Assembly: GCA_046712825.1 (NCBI GenBank)
Contig: JBKKCR010000178.1
Span: forward strand, 1-30,334
Reading direction: 5' to 3'
From: DATFGK01 sp046712825
Lineage (GTDB): Bacteria; Actinomycetota; AC-67
Length of the DNA: 30,334 nucleotides
Position 1 is the stretch's first letter. Each line of letters begins with the position of its first letter. The position numbers were made by a program, and so were the translations under genes. This document shows, piece by piece, positions 15,691-23,134 of the stretch. Under the pieces are notes generated by a model that had not been told where the DNA came from, did no database searches, and saw only the letters and a list, made by a program, of their open reading frames with translations.

Positions 15691-16694
15691 CGTGCTCCCT
15701 CCTTCATGCCGCGAGCAGCCGGCGTCGCTCCTCGCGTGATCGCACGCGGGCGTGCAGTAACCGGACGCGCGCTCGCGTCCTCCGTCGCCGTGGTGACGAC
15801 ATGATCGATGACCGCCGCGAGCGCCGCATCAAGGTTGTAGTTCTGGATGATCGGAACCCCGTTCCGAAGTGCGAGGGACCGTATGTATTTCTGCACCTTC
15901 CTGATGTTCCCGAAACTGTTGAGATATCTTTCTTGGGGCCGCGCGCGGGTCTCATGCGCACGGACGTAGAAGTGCGAGCGGTGAAGATCCTCGTCGTCCA
16001 CCGCAACGACCAGGTTCACGATGACCGCTTCGCCTTCGGCGTCCGGCCGGACGAAGCCGGGGACGACGTGGGCGCCTTCGATGATGACGTCCGTACCTTC
16101 GGTGATCGCACGCTCGATCAACGCCTTGATCCCTACCGCGACGGCCGACACCTGCTCGCGGAACCCGACGATGACCGCGTCATCCGTCGCCGCCAGCTTC
16201 TCCTTCACGACCCCGTCGGCATTGAACGAGGAGGTGTGGAGCGTCGGCATGATGTCGGGCGACAGAACGCCCTTCATCACTTCCCGGATCGCATCGGTCG
16301 AGATGATGCGGACGATGCCGAGCCGCGCCGCCAGTTGCGTCGCGATCGTCGACTTCCCGACTCCGGTGCCTCCGCCGATGAGGATGATCAGCGGTACGTC
16401 GAGTTCGCTGACCGTCTGCCACCGAAGGAACGAGCGCGCGTAACGCTCGCCGGCTTCCCGACGGATCGTTTCCTCGGCGATCTTGCGAAGCTCCTCCGTC
16501 GTGACCGAGGCGCGTTCGGACTCCAGCAGGCGCTCTTCGATCACATGCGCGACATGATAGGCGCGCGCCGGCGAGAGCCCGGCAGCCATGATCGTGTTGG
16601 CCATGAGTCCTTTCGAGTACGGCAGGCCGTGCTCCCGGTCGCTGATGATGATCGAGCGGGATGCGCCGTCTACCGGCCTTTCGTGTCCCGTCAT
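15687..16694 (-). CDS. pgk2: 2-phosphoglycerate kinase (cyclic 2,3-diphosphoglycerate pathway)
   Basis: Phosphorylates 2-phosphoglycerate with ATP to 2,3-diphosphoglycerate. It has 335 aa. An ATP-cone domain is at about 14-93 (LPYSKGLMANTIMAAGLSP), then a P-loop kinase domain with GGGTGVGKST (107-116) and ISTDAIREVMKG (131-142), and TDVIIEGAHVVPG (201-213) as the acceptor-side motif. This ATP-cone + P-loop layout is that of the archaeal 2PGK family. It overlaps cDPG synthetase upstream and transaldolase downstream, each by ATGA. The C-terminal 35 residues are Arg/Ala-rich and probably disordered. The symbol is a functional label, not an established bacterial name. Confidence 0.88.
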   Translation of the reverse strand: MTGHERPVDGASRSIIISDREHGLPYSKGLMANTIMAAGLSPARAYHVAHVIEERLLESERASVTTEELRKIAEETIRREAGERYARSFLRWQTVSELDVPLIILIGGGTGVGKSTIATQLAARLGIVRIISTDAIREVMKGVLSPDIMPTLHTSSFNADGVVKEKLAATDDAVIVGFREQVSAVAVGIKALIERAITEGTDVIIEGAHVVPGFVRPDAEGEAVIVNLVVAVDDEDLHRSHFYVRAHETRARPQERYLNSFGNIRKVQKYIRSLALRNGVPIIQNYNLDAALAAVIDHVVTTATEDASARPVTARPRAITRGATPAARGMKEGAR

Positions 16695-18037
16695 GCGGTT
16701 CGGTCCGTGTGAGCCTCGAATCTCCGCCGGGCGGTGTCCGCCACGGTCACGAGCTCCGCCTCCAGATCCCCCTCTACAGAAACGGGGAGATTGTCTACGA
16801 AGACGACTTCGGCGCCCGTGGATCGCGCGGCCGAAGCCGCAACGTCCACCGCTCCGGCCTTGAGCTCCGTCACGAGCACCTCGTATGTTCCTTCCGCCGC
16901 CGCGAGATCGGATGCGAGGGCGGCACGATCTGCCAGATGGTGCGTGATCCCCACGACACGCGCGCCGTGAGTCCCCTCCAGATGCGCCTGGATCACCTCA
17001 CCGACGGCGGGAGGCGCGGTGGTTGCGTAGAAGACGGAGCGTCCGGCTATCGACCCGCGCGGGGTCGGGCGGAACACCGTCTTCACGCGCGCAACGCCTC
17101 GCGCCATTTCGTCGATCGAGGAAGTGAGGAGGGAGAGCGCGTGAGCCGAAACGGTGGGTTCGGAGGCCATTGTAATGGCCACTAGGTCCGCAAGCAATAG
17201 CCGGTATGGGCCGAGTGCCGAGGTCAGGACCTCGGGCGAAGCGCCCCCGGGGACCACCAGGACCGTTACATCGGCCGCGACCGGTGGGATCGCCGTGCCG
17301 CTCCCTTCGAGCAAGATGACGTCGGGCTCGAGGTCGTTCGCGGCGCGGACGGCGGCCGCGACGGTATCGAAGAACGGCGCGCCCGCGAGCCCTGCTCCGG
17401 CCCGTCGTGCTCCGACGCTTGCGACCCCCGCGAGTACCGCGTCCTCGTAGACGTCACTCGCGGCGTGCTCCCCGCGTCGCGCAAGCTCGATCAGCTCGTC
17501 GACCGTTGGAGGCTTGGAGTCGCCGGCGACGATGCGAGGCTCGGCCGGGCCGCCGCGCCCCATGGCCACGACCACCACTCGCATCCCGCGCGCGGTCAGC
17601 GTGCGCGCGGCGAATCCGGCGACGGCGGTTTTCCCGCAGCGTTTGCCGGTACCGATGACCGCGATCGTCGGCCGCGATGCGAGACGCGGCCGGTGAGGAG
17701 CATCGAATCGGAAATCGGCGCCTTGATAGGGAACGCCGTGCGAGAGCGCTACGCTCGCGAGCAGGAAGCGCGATCGGGCATCGACCACCGGATCGTCGGA
17801 AATGTCGAGGCACACCTCCGGCGAGAACGAAGCTATCGCGTGCTCGAGCGTCTCGCGTTGCGTCGCCCCCCGGATGATCGGGAGCGTCCCCAGCTCGAGC
17901 GGGCCGGAGAGCTTCTCACCGCCGCCGAGGAACACGCCGGCCACGATCTGATATCCCCGAGCCTCGAGGGCCTTGATCGCATCGATGATCACCGGCGGGT
18001 AGTGCTCCCCGTCAACGAGCACCAGCGCTCTCGTCAT
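16691..18037 (-). CDS. cpgS: Cyclic 2,3-diphosphoglycerate synthetase
   Basis: Uses ATP to close the intramolecular phosphoanhydride of 2,3-diphosphoglycerate, giving cyclic 2,3-DPG, known as a thermoprotectant and phosphate/carbon store in thermophilic methanogens. It has 448 aa, the family's usual length. It begins MTRALVLVDGEHYPPV, the typical N-terminal strand. A P-loop GTGKRCGKTA (129-138) follows a linker (RPTIAVI). ILLEGSGTAIPPVAAD (241-256) and the C-terminal VFVDNLPV motif (412-419) are also characteristic. The frame is open 14 codons upstream, but ATG 18037 matches the family start and clears the metallophosphoesterase stop by 10 bp. Paired with 2PGK by an ATGA overlap. Confidence 0.88.
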   Translation of the reverse strand: MTRALVLVDGEHYPPVIIDAIKALEARGYQIVAGVFLGGGEKLSGPLELGTLPIIRGATQRETLEHAIASFSPEVCLDISDDPVVDARSRFLLASVALSHGVPYQGADFRFDAPHRPRLASRPTIAVIGTGKRCGKTAVAGFAARTLTARGMRVVVVAMGRGGPAEPRIVAGDSKPPTVDELIELARRGEHAASDVYEDAVLAGVASVGARRAGAGLAGAPFFDTVAAAVRAANDLEPDVILLEGSGTAIPPVAADVTVLVVPGGASPEVLTSALGPYRLLLADLVAITMASEPTVSAHALSLLTSSIDEMARGVARVKTVFRPTPRGSIAGRSVFYATTAPPAVGEVIQAHLEGTHGARVVGITHHLADRAALASDLAAAEGTYEVLVTELKAGAVDVAASAARSTGAEVVFVDNLPVSVEGDLEAELVTVADTARRRFEAHTDRTA

Positions 18038-18047
18038 GCGCGGAGCA

Positions 18048-18836
18048 CTACGAGCTCGGTTCGGGCTCGCGCACGACATGCTCGATCTCGCGCTGGTACT
18101 GCTCGCCGGTCACGTAGTTGAAGTGCGCGATGACGTTGGCCGGTCCGAACGGATACTTGCGACGGATCACGACCTCCGCGTCGGACACCTCGATGAGGTT
18201 GTAGCAGGGTCGCGTGTTCCCGCGCAGGCGAAGGCTCGAGCACGTTCCGGCGTTGGCCACGTACAGGTTCTCGAGGCGCCACACGTACGGCACGTGCTTG
18301 TGTCCGGTGAGCGCCAGCCCGACGCCCGACCGGATCAAGAGCTCGAGGAGATCGCCTGCGTCGTACACGATGTTGCGCTCACGTCCCGCACCGGGGATCG
18401 GAAGCAAGTGATGGTGCTGAACGTAGATCTTCAGCTCTGCCGGATCGGTGAACTGCTCGACCAGCCATCCGTACCGCTCGCGGCCGATCTGCCCGTGGTC
18501 GAGGTCGGGCTCGGAGGAGTCGGCCCCGACGATAACGACGCCCTTGGTCTCGACGCGCCAGTGACGCGGGCCGATCATCTCCTCGAAGTGCACGTAGCCG
18601 ACGTTGCGCGCGTCGTGGTTACCCGGGACGGCCACGACCTTCGGACGCAGCTGCTGAAGATATGCGGCGGCGGTCTTGTACTCCTGCCGGAACCCTTCGT
18701 TGGTGAAGTCGCCCGTGCAGACGATGATGTCGGGGTTCAGCTCGTTCAGCTCGGTGATGACGCGGTTCATCAAGTTCGGCACGAAGTGAACCGAGCCGAC
18801 GTGCATATCCGAGATATGTGCGATGACGACGCCCAA
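18048..18836 (-). CDS. Class III cyclic-nucleotide-phosphodiesterase-like metallophosphoesterase
   Basis: A 262-aa calcineurin-like phosphoesterase. All metal-binding blocks are present: D10-x-H12 (ISDMHVG), GDFTNEG (D43), GNHD (N73, H74), HHH (141-143) and GHKH (H179, H181). This is the CpdA/DevT (class III) arrangement, so hydrolysis of a phosphodiester or cyclic phosphate is expected; the substrate is not known. It starts at TTG 18836, which has a strong site, GGAGGAG, just upstream. The cDPG synthetase begins 10 bp after its stop, so a link to cyclic 2,3-DPG turnover is plausible (inference). No signal peptide is seen, so it acts in the cytoplasm. Confidence 0.88.
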   Translation of the reverse strand: MGVVIAHISDMHVGSVHFVPNLMNRVITELNELNPDIIVCTGDFTNEGFRQEYKTAAAYLQQLRPKVVAVPGNHDARNVGYVHFEEMIGPRHWRVETKGVVIVGADSSEPDLDHGQIGRERYGWLVEQFTDPAELKIYVQHHHLLPIPGAGRERNIVYDAGDLLELLIRSGVGLALTGHKHVPYVWRLENLYVANAGTCSSLRLRGNTRPCYNLIEVSDAEVVIRRKYPFGPANVIAHFNYVTGEQYQREIEHVVREPEPSS

Positions 18837-18863
18837 CGCTCCTCCAGTTAGTCGGTCGCGGGA

Positions 18864-21101
18864 CTACTCTTCCATGATTACCCGCACGGAGCCCACCTTG
18901 TTCAGGAGGGAGAAGCTCGTCGTCTCGCCTTCGCGCCGGAAGACGAGATGCAGTACTGAGTCCCCCACCCTGAGATTCTTGAGCTCCACCGTGTTGAGCC
19001 AGGGCGGCAGCACCGGTGAGTTCACGGTCAGCAGGTTGTTGTGGGCCTGGGCCGACAATCCGAGCATGGCCTGCAGAAGCAGGAACGGCGAGCCGGCCGC
19101 CCACGCCTGTGGCGAGCAGGCGACCGGGTAGGACACGGGCCGATTGGGCGTCCGGCGCGTGAACCCGCAGAACAGCTCGGGCAAGCGCATGTAGTCCGAG
19201 TGATTCGCCGTCTCGAAGATCGCGGTCGCGATCCGGTTCGTCTGCTTGTGGAAACCGTAGCGTTTCAGGCCCGCGGCGATCAGCGCGTTGTCGTGCGGCC
19301 ACACCGAGCCGTTGTGATAGCTCATCGGATTGTAGGCGGCCGCCGACTTCGACATCGTTCGGATGCCCCAGCCGGAGAACATGTCTGGCTTGAGGAGCCG
19401 CGCGGCGACGTCGGGTGCCTTGTCCTCGTCGATCATCATGCAATACAGGCCGTGTGCCGGGTTCGACGTGACACTGGCGACCGGACGCTTATCGCCGTCG
19501 AGCGCGATCGCGTAGTACCGCTCATCTTCGATCCAGAACGCTTCGTTGAACCGGCGCTTCAATTCGTCCGCTTGCCGCGTCAGTTCGGCTGCGCGGTCGT
19601 GGTCGCCGAGAGCCTCGAAGACCTCGGCCATCCGCGCCTTCGCGAGGAACACGTACGCCTGCACCTCGGCGAGTGCGATCGGCGGCTTCGCGAGCTGTCC
19701 GTCGACGTGGACCACGGAGTTGTGCGAATCCTTCCATCCTTGGTTGTCGAGCCCGCGCGGCGAGCGGCGCTGATACTCGACGAAGCCGTCCCCGTCGAAA
19801 TCGCCGTACTCGTCGATCCAGCGCAGCGCGCGCTCCGCGTGCGGGAGCATCTCCTGGAGGAACACGCGATCGCCGGTCCATTTGAAGTACGTCCCGAGCA
19901 GCATCAGGAACAGCGGCGTCGCGTCGACAGAGCCGTAGTACGGCGAGTGCGGGACGTAGAAGGCGTTCGCCAGCTCGCCGAGCCGGATCTCGTGGAGGAT
20001 CTTCCCAGGCTCCTCGTCGCGCCACGGGTCGACCTCGGTTCCCTGATAGCGCGCGAGCAGTCGCAGCGAGTCGCGCGCCGGATCGGGGTTCAGCATCAGG
20101 ATCTGATGGCTCGTCAGCAGCGCGTCGCGTCCGAACGCGGCGACGTACCAGGGGATCCCGGCCGCGAGGAACTTGCCCTGCCCGGTGTCGGTCAGCAGTG
20201 CCCGGAGGTCGCGCTGACCGCGATGGAGCAACGTGTTGAAGAGCTCGTTGTCCGTGTAGATCGACGTGCAGGAGCGTTCCCAGTCCTCGTAGGAGCGTCG
20301 CAGCCTGTGGACGGCTTCGTCGAACAGCATCGGCTCCCGCCGGTCCTCGCCGATGATCGGCTCGACGACGAACGTGAACAGGCGCGTCTGGTGACCGGCG
20401 AGTTCGACGGTGAACGACGCGCGAACGCGTCCGGATTCGATTGTGACGTCATCGGGTTCGGCACCGAGATCCACCCGCGTCTGGCGGAACACCCCGTCCT
20501 CCCCGCGGTACGCGAAGAGGATCACCCGGCCCTCTACCTTCGGATGGAAGAATTGACCGCGGCGCTTCCGGCGCAGTCCGCGCACCTCGAAGATGTCGGC
20601 GAAGTCGGCGCCGAATACCACCTCGACCGAGGCTCGTATCGAGTGCTCGTTGTAGTTCTTGAAGCGGATGCGTTCGAAGAGTCGGTTGTCGATCACCCGG
20701 ATCCGGCGGATGTTCAACGTCTGCTGCGGAACCGAGATCCGGTGGTCGTCCCAGATGTCGGGGTTGGTGCAGTCGACGTAGGACATGTAGGCGCGCTCCG
20801 CGCTGGAGGACAGGAGCACCGGCGGGCGCCCGTCGACCGTGAGCTCGTACTGCGAAAGGAAGCGCGTGTCCCGGTAGTACAGACCCATCCCCTGATAGCC
20901 GCTGACGAGATCTCCCTCTTCGTTGGCGTAGAGGAACATCTCGCCCTCTTTGGTTGCGAGGAGCCGTCCCGCCTCGTCGGACAGGACGGCGGGGACGCCC
21001 TCGTTCAGAACCCGGCTCGCGGCCTCAGGATCCAGCTCGAATTCCTCGCCGGAGGGGCTTCGGTAGAGATCGCTCGGGTCAAGATCTGCGGACTTCGCCA
21101 A
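18864..21101 (-). CDS. Glycogen-debranching-type amylo-alpha-1,6-glucosidase (six-hairpin glycosidase)
   Basis: A 745-aa enzyme of the GDE_N_bis + six-hairpin (GH-63/15-like) type. The N-terminal beta-sandwich lies at about 30-240 (KEGEMFLYANEEGDLVSGY, GLYYRDTRFLS). The catalytic (alpha/alpha)6 barrel lies at about 260-690. AGIPWYVAAFGRDALLTS, PYYGSVDATPLFL, NQGWKDSHNSVV and MSYHNGSVWPHDNA are conserved active-site stretches. Related enzymes split alpha-1,6 branches or other alpha-glucosides in glycogen-like polymers. I chose TTG 21101, preceded by GGGAG, because the alternative TTG at 21185 is the -35 box of a well-spaced promoter and overlaps thrB. The metallophosphoesterase follows 27 bp after its stop. 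Confidence 0.88.
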   Translation of the reverse strand: MAKSADLDPSDLYRSPSGEEFELDPEAASRVLNEGVPAVLSDEAGRLLATKEGEMFLYANEEGDLVSGYQGMGLYYRDTRFLSQYELTVDGRPPVLLSSSAERAYMSYVDCTNPDIWDDHRISVPQQTLNIRRIRVIDNRLFERIRFKNYNEHSIRASVEVVFGADFADIFEVRGLRRKRRGQFFHPKVEGRVILFAYRGEDGVFRQTRVDLGAEPDDVTIESGRVRASFTVELAGHQTRLFTFVVEPIIGEDRREPMLFDEAVHRLRRSYEDWERSCTSIYTDNELFNTLLHRGQRDLRALLTDTGQGKFLAAGIPWYVAAFGRDALLTSHQILMLNPDPARDSLRLLARYQGTEVDPWRDEEPGKILHEIRLGELANAFYVPHSPYYGSVDATPLFLMLLGTYFKWTGDRVFLQEMLPHAERALRWIDEYGDFDGDGFVEYQRRSPRGLDNQGWKDSHNSVVHVDGQLAKPPIALAEVQAYVFLAKARMAEVFEALGDHDRAAELTRQADELKRRFNEAFWIEDERYYAIALDGDKRPVASVTSNPAHGLYCMMIDEDKAPDVAARLLKPDMFSGWGIRTMSKSAAAYNPMSYHNGSVWPHDNALIAAGLKRYGFHKQTNRIATAIFETANHSDYMRLPELFCGFTRRTPNRPVSYPVACSPQAWAAGSPFLLLQAMLGLSAQAHNNLLTVNSPVLPPWLNTVELKNLRVGDSVLHLVFRREGETTSFSLLNKVGSVRVIMEE

Positions 21102-21156
21102 CGTGGCTCCCGATCGTCCCCAGGTGAGATCACGGCGCGTGCCGGCCCGTCGACCG

Positions 21157-21185
21157 AGTGTATTCGAGCCGTCAGCCGCTCTCAA
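21157..21185 (-). promoter_or_regulatory. Candidate sigma-A-type promoter for the debranching enzyme/cDPG operon
   Basis: On the minus strand TTGAGA (21180-21185) and TACACT (21157-21162) are exactly 17 bp apart, with a start predicted near 21150, 49 bases before the TTG start codon at 21101. The -35 lies over the last codons of thrB. This would let the carbon block be transcribed separately from threonine synthesis. Confidence 0.55.
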
Positions 21186-22056
21186 CGACCACCGCGCCGG
21201 CGGCGTCGACCCCGACTTCCCGGACCTCCCATCCGTCCGGGGCGTTCCGCCGCGCCGCCTCGGTCACGGCTTCGAGGTCGGAGGAGGCCACGAGCGCCGC
21301 GACGCTCGGTCCGGCGCCGGCCAGGAATGCCGCGATCCCGTCACGCCGGAGCGCACCCACGAGACGCCCCGAGTCCGGCATGAGCTCGAACCGGGGCGGC
21401 TGATGCAGCACGTCCTCCGTCGCTTCGAGCAGACGGGAGGGATCGCCCTTCGCGAGCGATGCCGCGAGCAGGGCGGCCCGGCCGGCCGTCGCGGAGGCGT
21501 CTGCGAGTGGAACGCTCGACGGTAGGAGCTTGCGAGCGGCCTCCGTCGCGAGCGCCGACGGCGCGACGCACACGACCGCTCCGATGCGCTCGGGCACGCC
21601 CAGCGGCATCACCGTGCGACCGGCGGCGACCACCGCTCCCCCGTGCACGCACGGCGCGATGTTGTCGGCGTGGCCCTCCATCTCCGCGGCGATGGAGACC
21701 AGCACGTCCGCGTCCCACACGTCGGCGTCGGAAGCGAGGGCACTCGCCGCGACGAGTCCGCCCACGATCGCGGCGGCGCTGGATCCGAAACCGCGGCCGA
21801 ACGGGATCGCGTTGGTGAGATGCACGCGCAACCCACGCGGCTCCCCAAGGACTTTAGCGATCGCCCGCACGGCGAGGTTCGATGCGTCGCGCGGTACCTG
21901 GTCCGCGCCCTGCCCCGCGGCGGTCACGGTCAGCGCACCCGAAGGGTCGCGCTCGATCCGGATCTCGTTGTGCCAGGCGATCGCGAGACCGAGACAGTCG
22001 AACCCGGGGCCGAGGTTGGCGATGGTGGCCGGTGCCCGGACGACGACGCGATCCAT
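21172..22056 (-). CDS. thrB: Homoserine kinase
   Basis: GHMP-family kinase that makes O-phosphohomoserine from homoserine and ATP. It has 294 aa. VVRAPATIANLGPGFDCLGLA (5-25) is the N-terminal substrate motif. IPFGRGFGSSAAAIVGG (84-100) is the GHMP ATP-binding loop, and AFLAGAGPSVAAL near the C-terminus is motif 3. The ORF is open far upstream, antisense through thrC, but ATG 22056 is the family start and shares one base with the thrC stop (TGATG). The gene ends the threonine operon; a new promoter follows at once. Confidence 0.95.
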   Translation of the reverse strand: MDRVVVRAPATIANLGPGFDCLGLAIAWHNEIRIERDPSGALTVTAAGQGADQVPRDASNLAVRAIAKVLGEPRGLRVHLTNAIPFGRGFGSSAAAIVGGLVAASALASDADVWDADVLVSIAAEMEGHADNIAPCVHGGAVVAAGRTVMPLGVPERIGAVVCVAPSALATEAARKLLPSSVPLADASATAGRAALLAASLAKGDPSRLLEATEDVLHQPPRFELMPDSGRLVGALRRDGIAAFLAGAGPSVAALVASSDLEAVTEAARRNAPDGWEVREVGVDAAGAVVVESG

Positions 22057-23105
22057 CAGAGCCCGAGCTCGGTGGCGGCGGCCTGCGGATCGGCCTCGAT
22101 CACCGCCGGCTTGGGCGCGCCGGCGATCGCCCACTCGGGATCCTTCAGGCCGTGGCCGGTGAGGACGCACACGACGGTGGTCCCCGGCGCGAGCAGCCCG
22201 GCCTCGAGCATCTGCAGCAAACCGGCGACCGACGCGGCCGACGCCATCTCGACGAAGACTCCCTCGCGAGCGAGCAGGCGATACGCTGTGAGGATCTCGC
22301 GGTCGGTAACCGCACGGATCGCGCCTTCCGAGGCGCGCGCCGCTTCGACGGCGCTCTCCCACGAGGCCGGGTTGCCGATCCGGATCGCGGTCGCGATCGT
22401 GGACGGGCGCTCGATCGGATGCCCCTCGACGATCGGGGCCGCGCCGGCCGCTTGGAATCCGAACATGCGCGGCAGGAAGGTGATGCGCTCCGCGTCGCGT
22501 TCCTCACGGTACCCCTTCCAGTAGGCCGTGATGTTTCCTGCGTTGCCGACCGGAAGGATGTGATAGTCGGGCGCACGGCCCAGGGATTCACATATCTCGA
22601 ACGCGGCCGTCTTCTGCCCTTCGATCCGATGCGGATTGACGGAGTTCATGAGGGCGACCGGATACCGCTCGACCAGCTCGCGCGCCATCGTGAGCGCCGT
22701 GTCGAAATTGCCGAGAACCTGGATCACCTTGGCGCCGTGTACGAGTGCCTGGGCGAGCTTGCCGAGCGCGATCGCGCCCTCGGGCACCAGCACTCCGCAT
22801 TCGATCCCGGCTTTCGCCGCGTACGCGGCCGCACTCGCGCTGGTGTTCCCGGTCGATGCGCAGATAACCGCCTTCGCGCCTTCCTCGACGGCTTTGGAGA
22901 TCGCGACGGTCATGCCGCGGTCCTTGAAAGAACCCGTGGGGTTGGCGCCCTCGTACTTGAGCCAGACCTCGCACCCGGTGCGGTCGGACAGCACGCCGGA
23001 GTGGATGAGCGGCGTGCCGCCTTCCATGAGCGTGATCACCGGCGTGGCGTCGGTGATCGGCAAGCGATCACCGTATTCCGCGATCACGCCTCGCCACGAG
23101 CGCAT
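22056..23105 (-). CDS. thrC: Threonine synthase
   Basis: PLP enzyme that converts O-phosphohomoserine to threonine. It has 349 aa, the short bacterial/actinobacterial class. The PLP lysine is K61 in NPTGSFKDRGM (55-65). ASTGNTSASAAAYAA (83-97) binds phosphate, and PVGNAGNITAYWKGY (about 195-209) is the phosphate-cradle glycine loop. ATG 23105 has almost no Shine-Dalgarno pairing; instead a 10-bp hairpin spans the preceding hom stop (see below). It lies 15 bp after hom. Confidence 0.95.
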   Translation of the reverse strand: MRSWRGVIAEYGDRLPITDATPVITLMEGGTPLIHSGVLSDRTGCEVWLKYEGANPTGSFKDRGMTVAISKAVEEGAKAVICASTGNTSASAAAYAAKAGIECGVLVPEGAIALGKLAQALVHGAKVIQVLGNFDTALTMARELVERYPVALMNSVNPHRIEGQKTAAFEICESLGRAPDYHILPVGNAGNITAYWKGYREERDAERITFLPRMFGFQAAGAAPIVEGHPIERPSTIATAIRIGNPASWESAVEAARASEGAIRAVTDREILTAYRLLAREGVFVEMASAASVAGLLQMLEAGLLAPGTTVVCVLTGHGLKDPEWAIAGAPKPAVIEADPQAAATELGL

Positions 23106-23111
23106 CGGCGT

Positions 23112-23134
23112 GCGGCGAGGCTACGCCTCGCCGC
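23112..23134 (-). promoter_or_regulatory. Perfect 10-bp hairpin across the hom stop codon, next to the thrC start
   Basis: GCGGCGAGGC-TAC-GCCTCGCCGC is a perfect inverted repeat with a three-base loop that contains part of the hom TAG stop. It ends seven bases before the thrC ATG and has no T-tract. It could stop readthrough, protect an mRNA end, or control thrC initiation; which is not decidable from sequence. Confidence 0.5.

Noticed and set aside
21102..21185. Upstream TTG start for the debranching enzyme
   Set aside because: This TTG is the -35 box of a good promoter and overlaps thrB; the TTG at 21101 has a GGGAG site.
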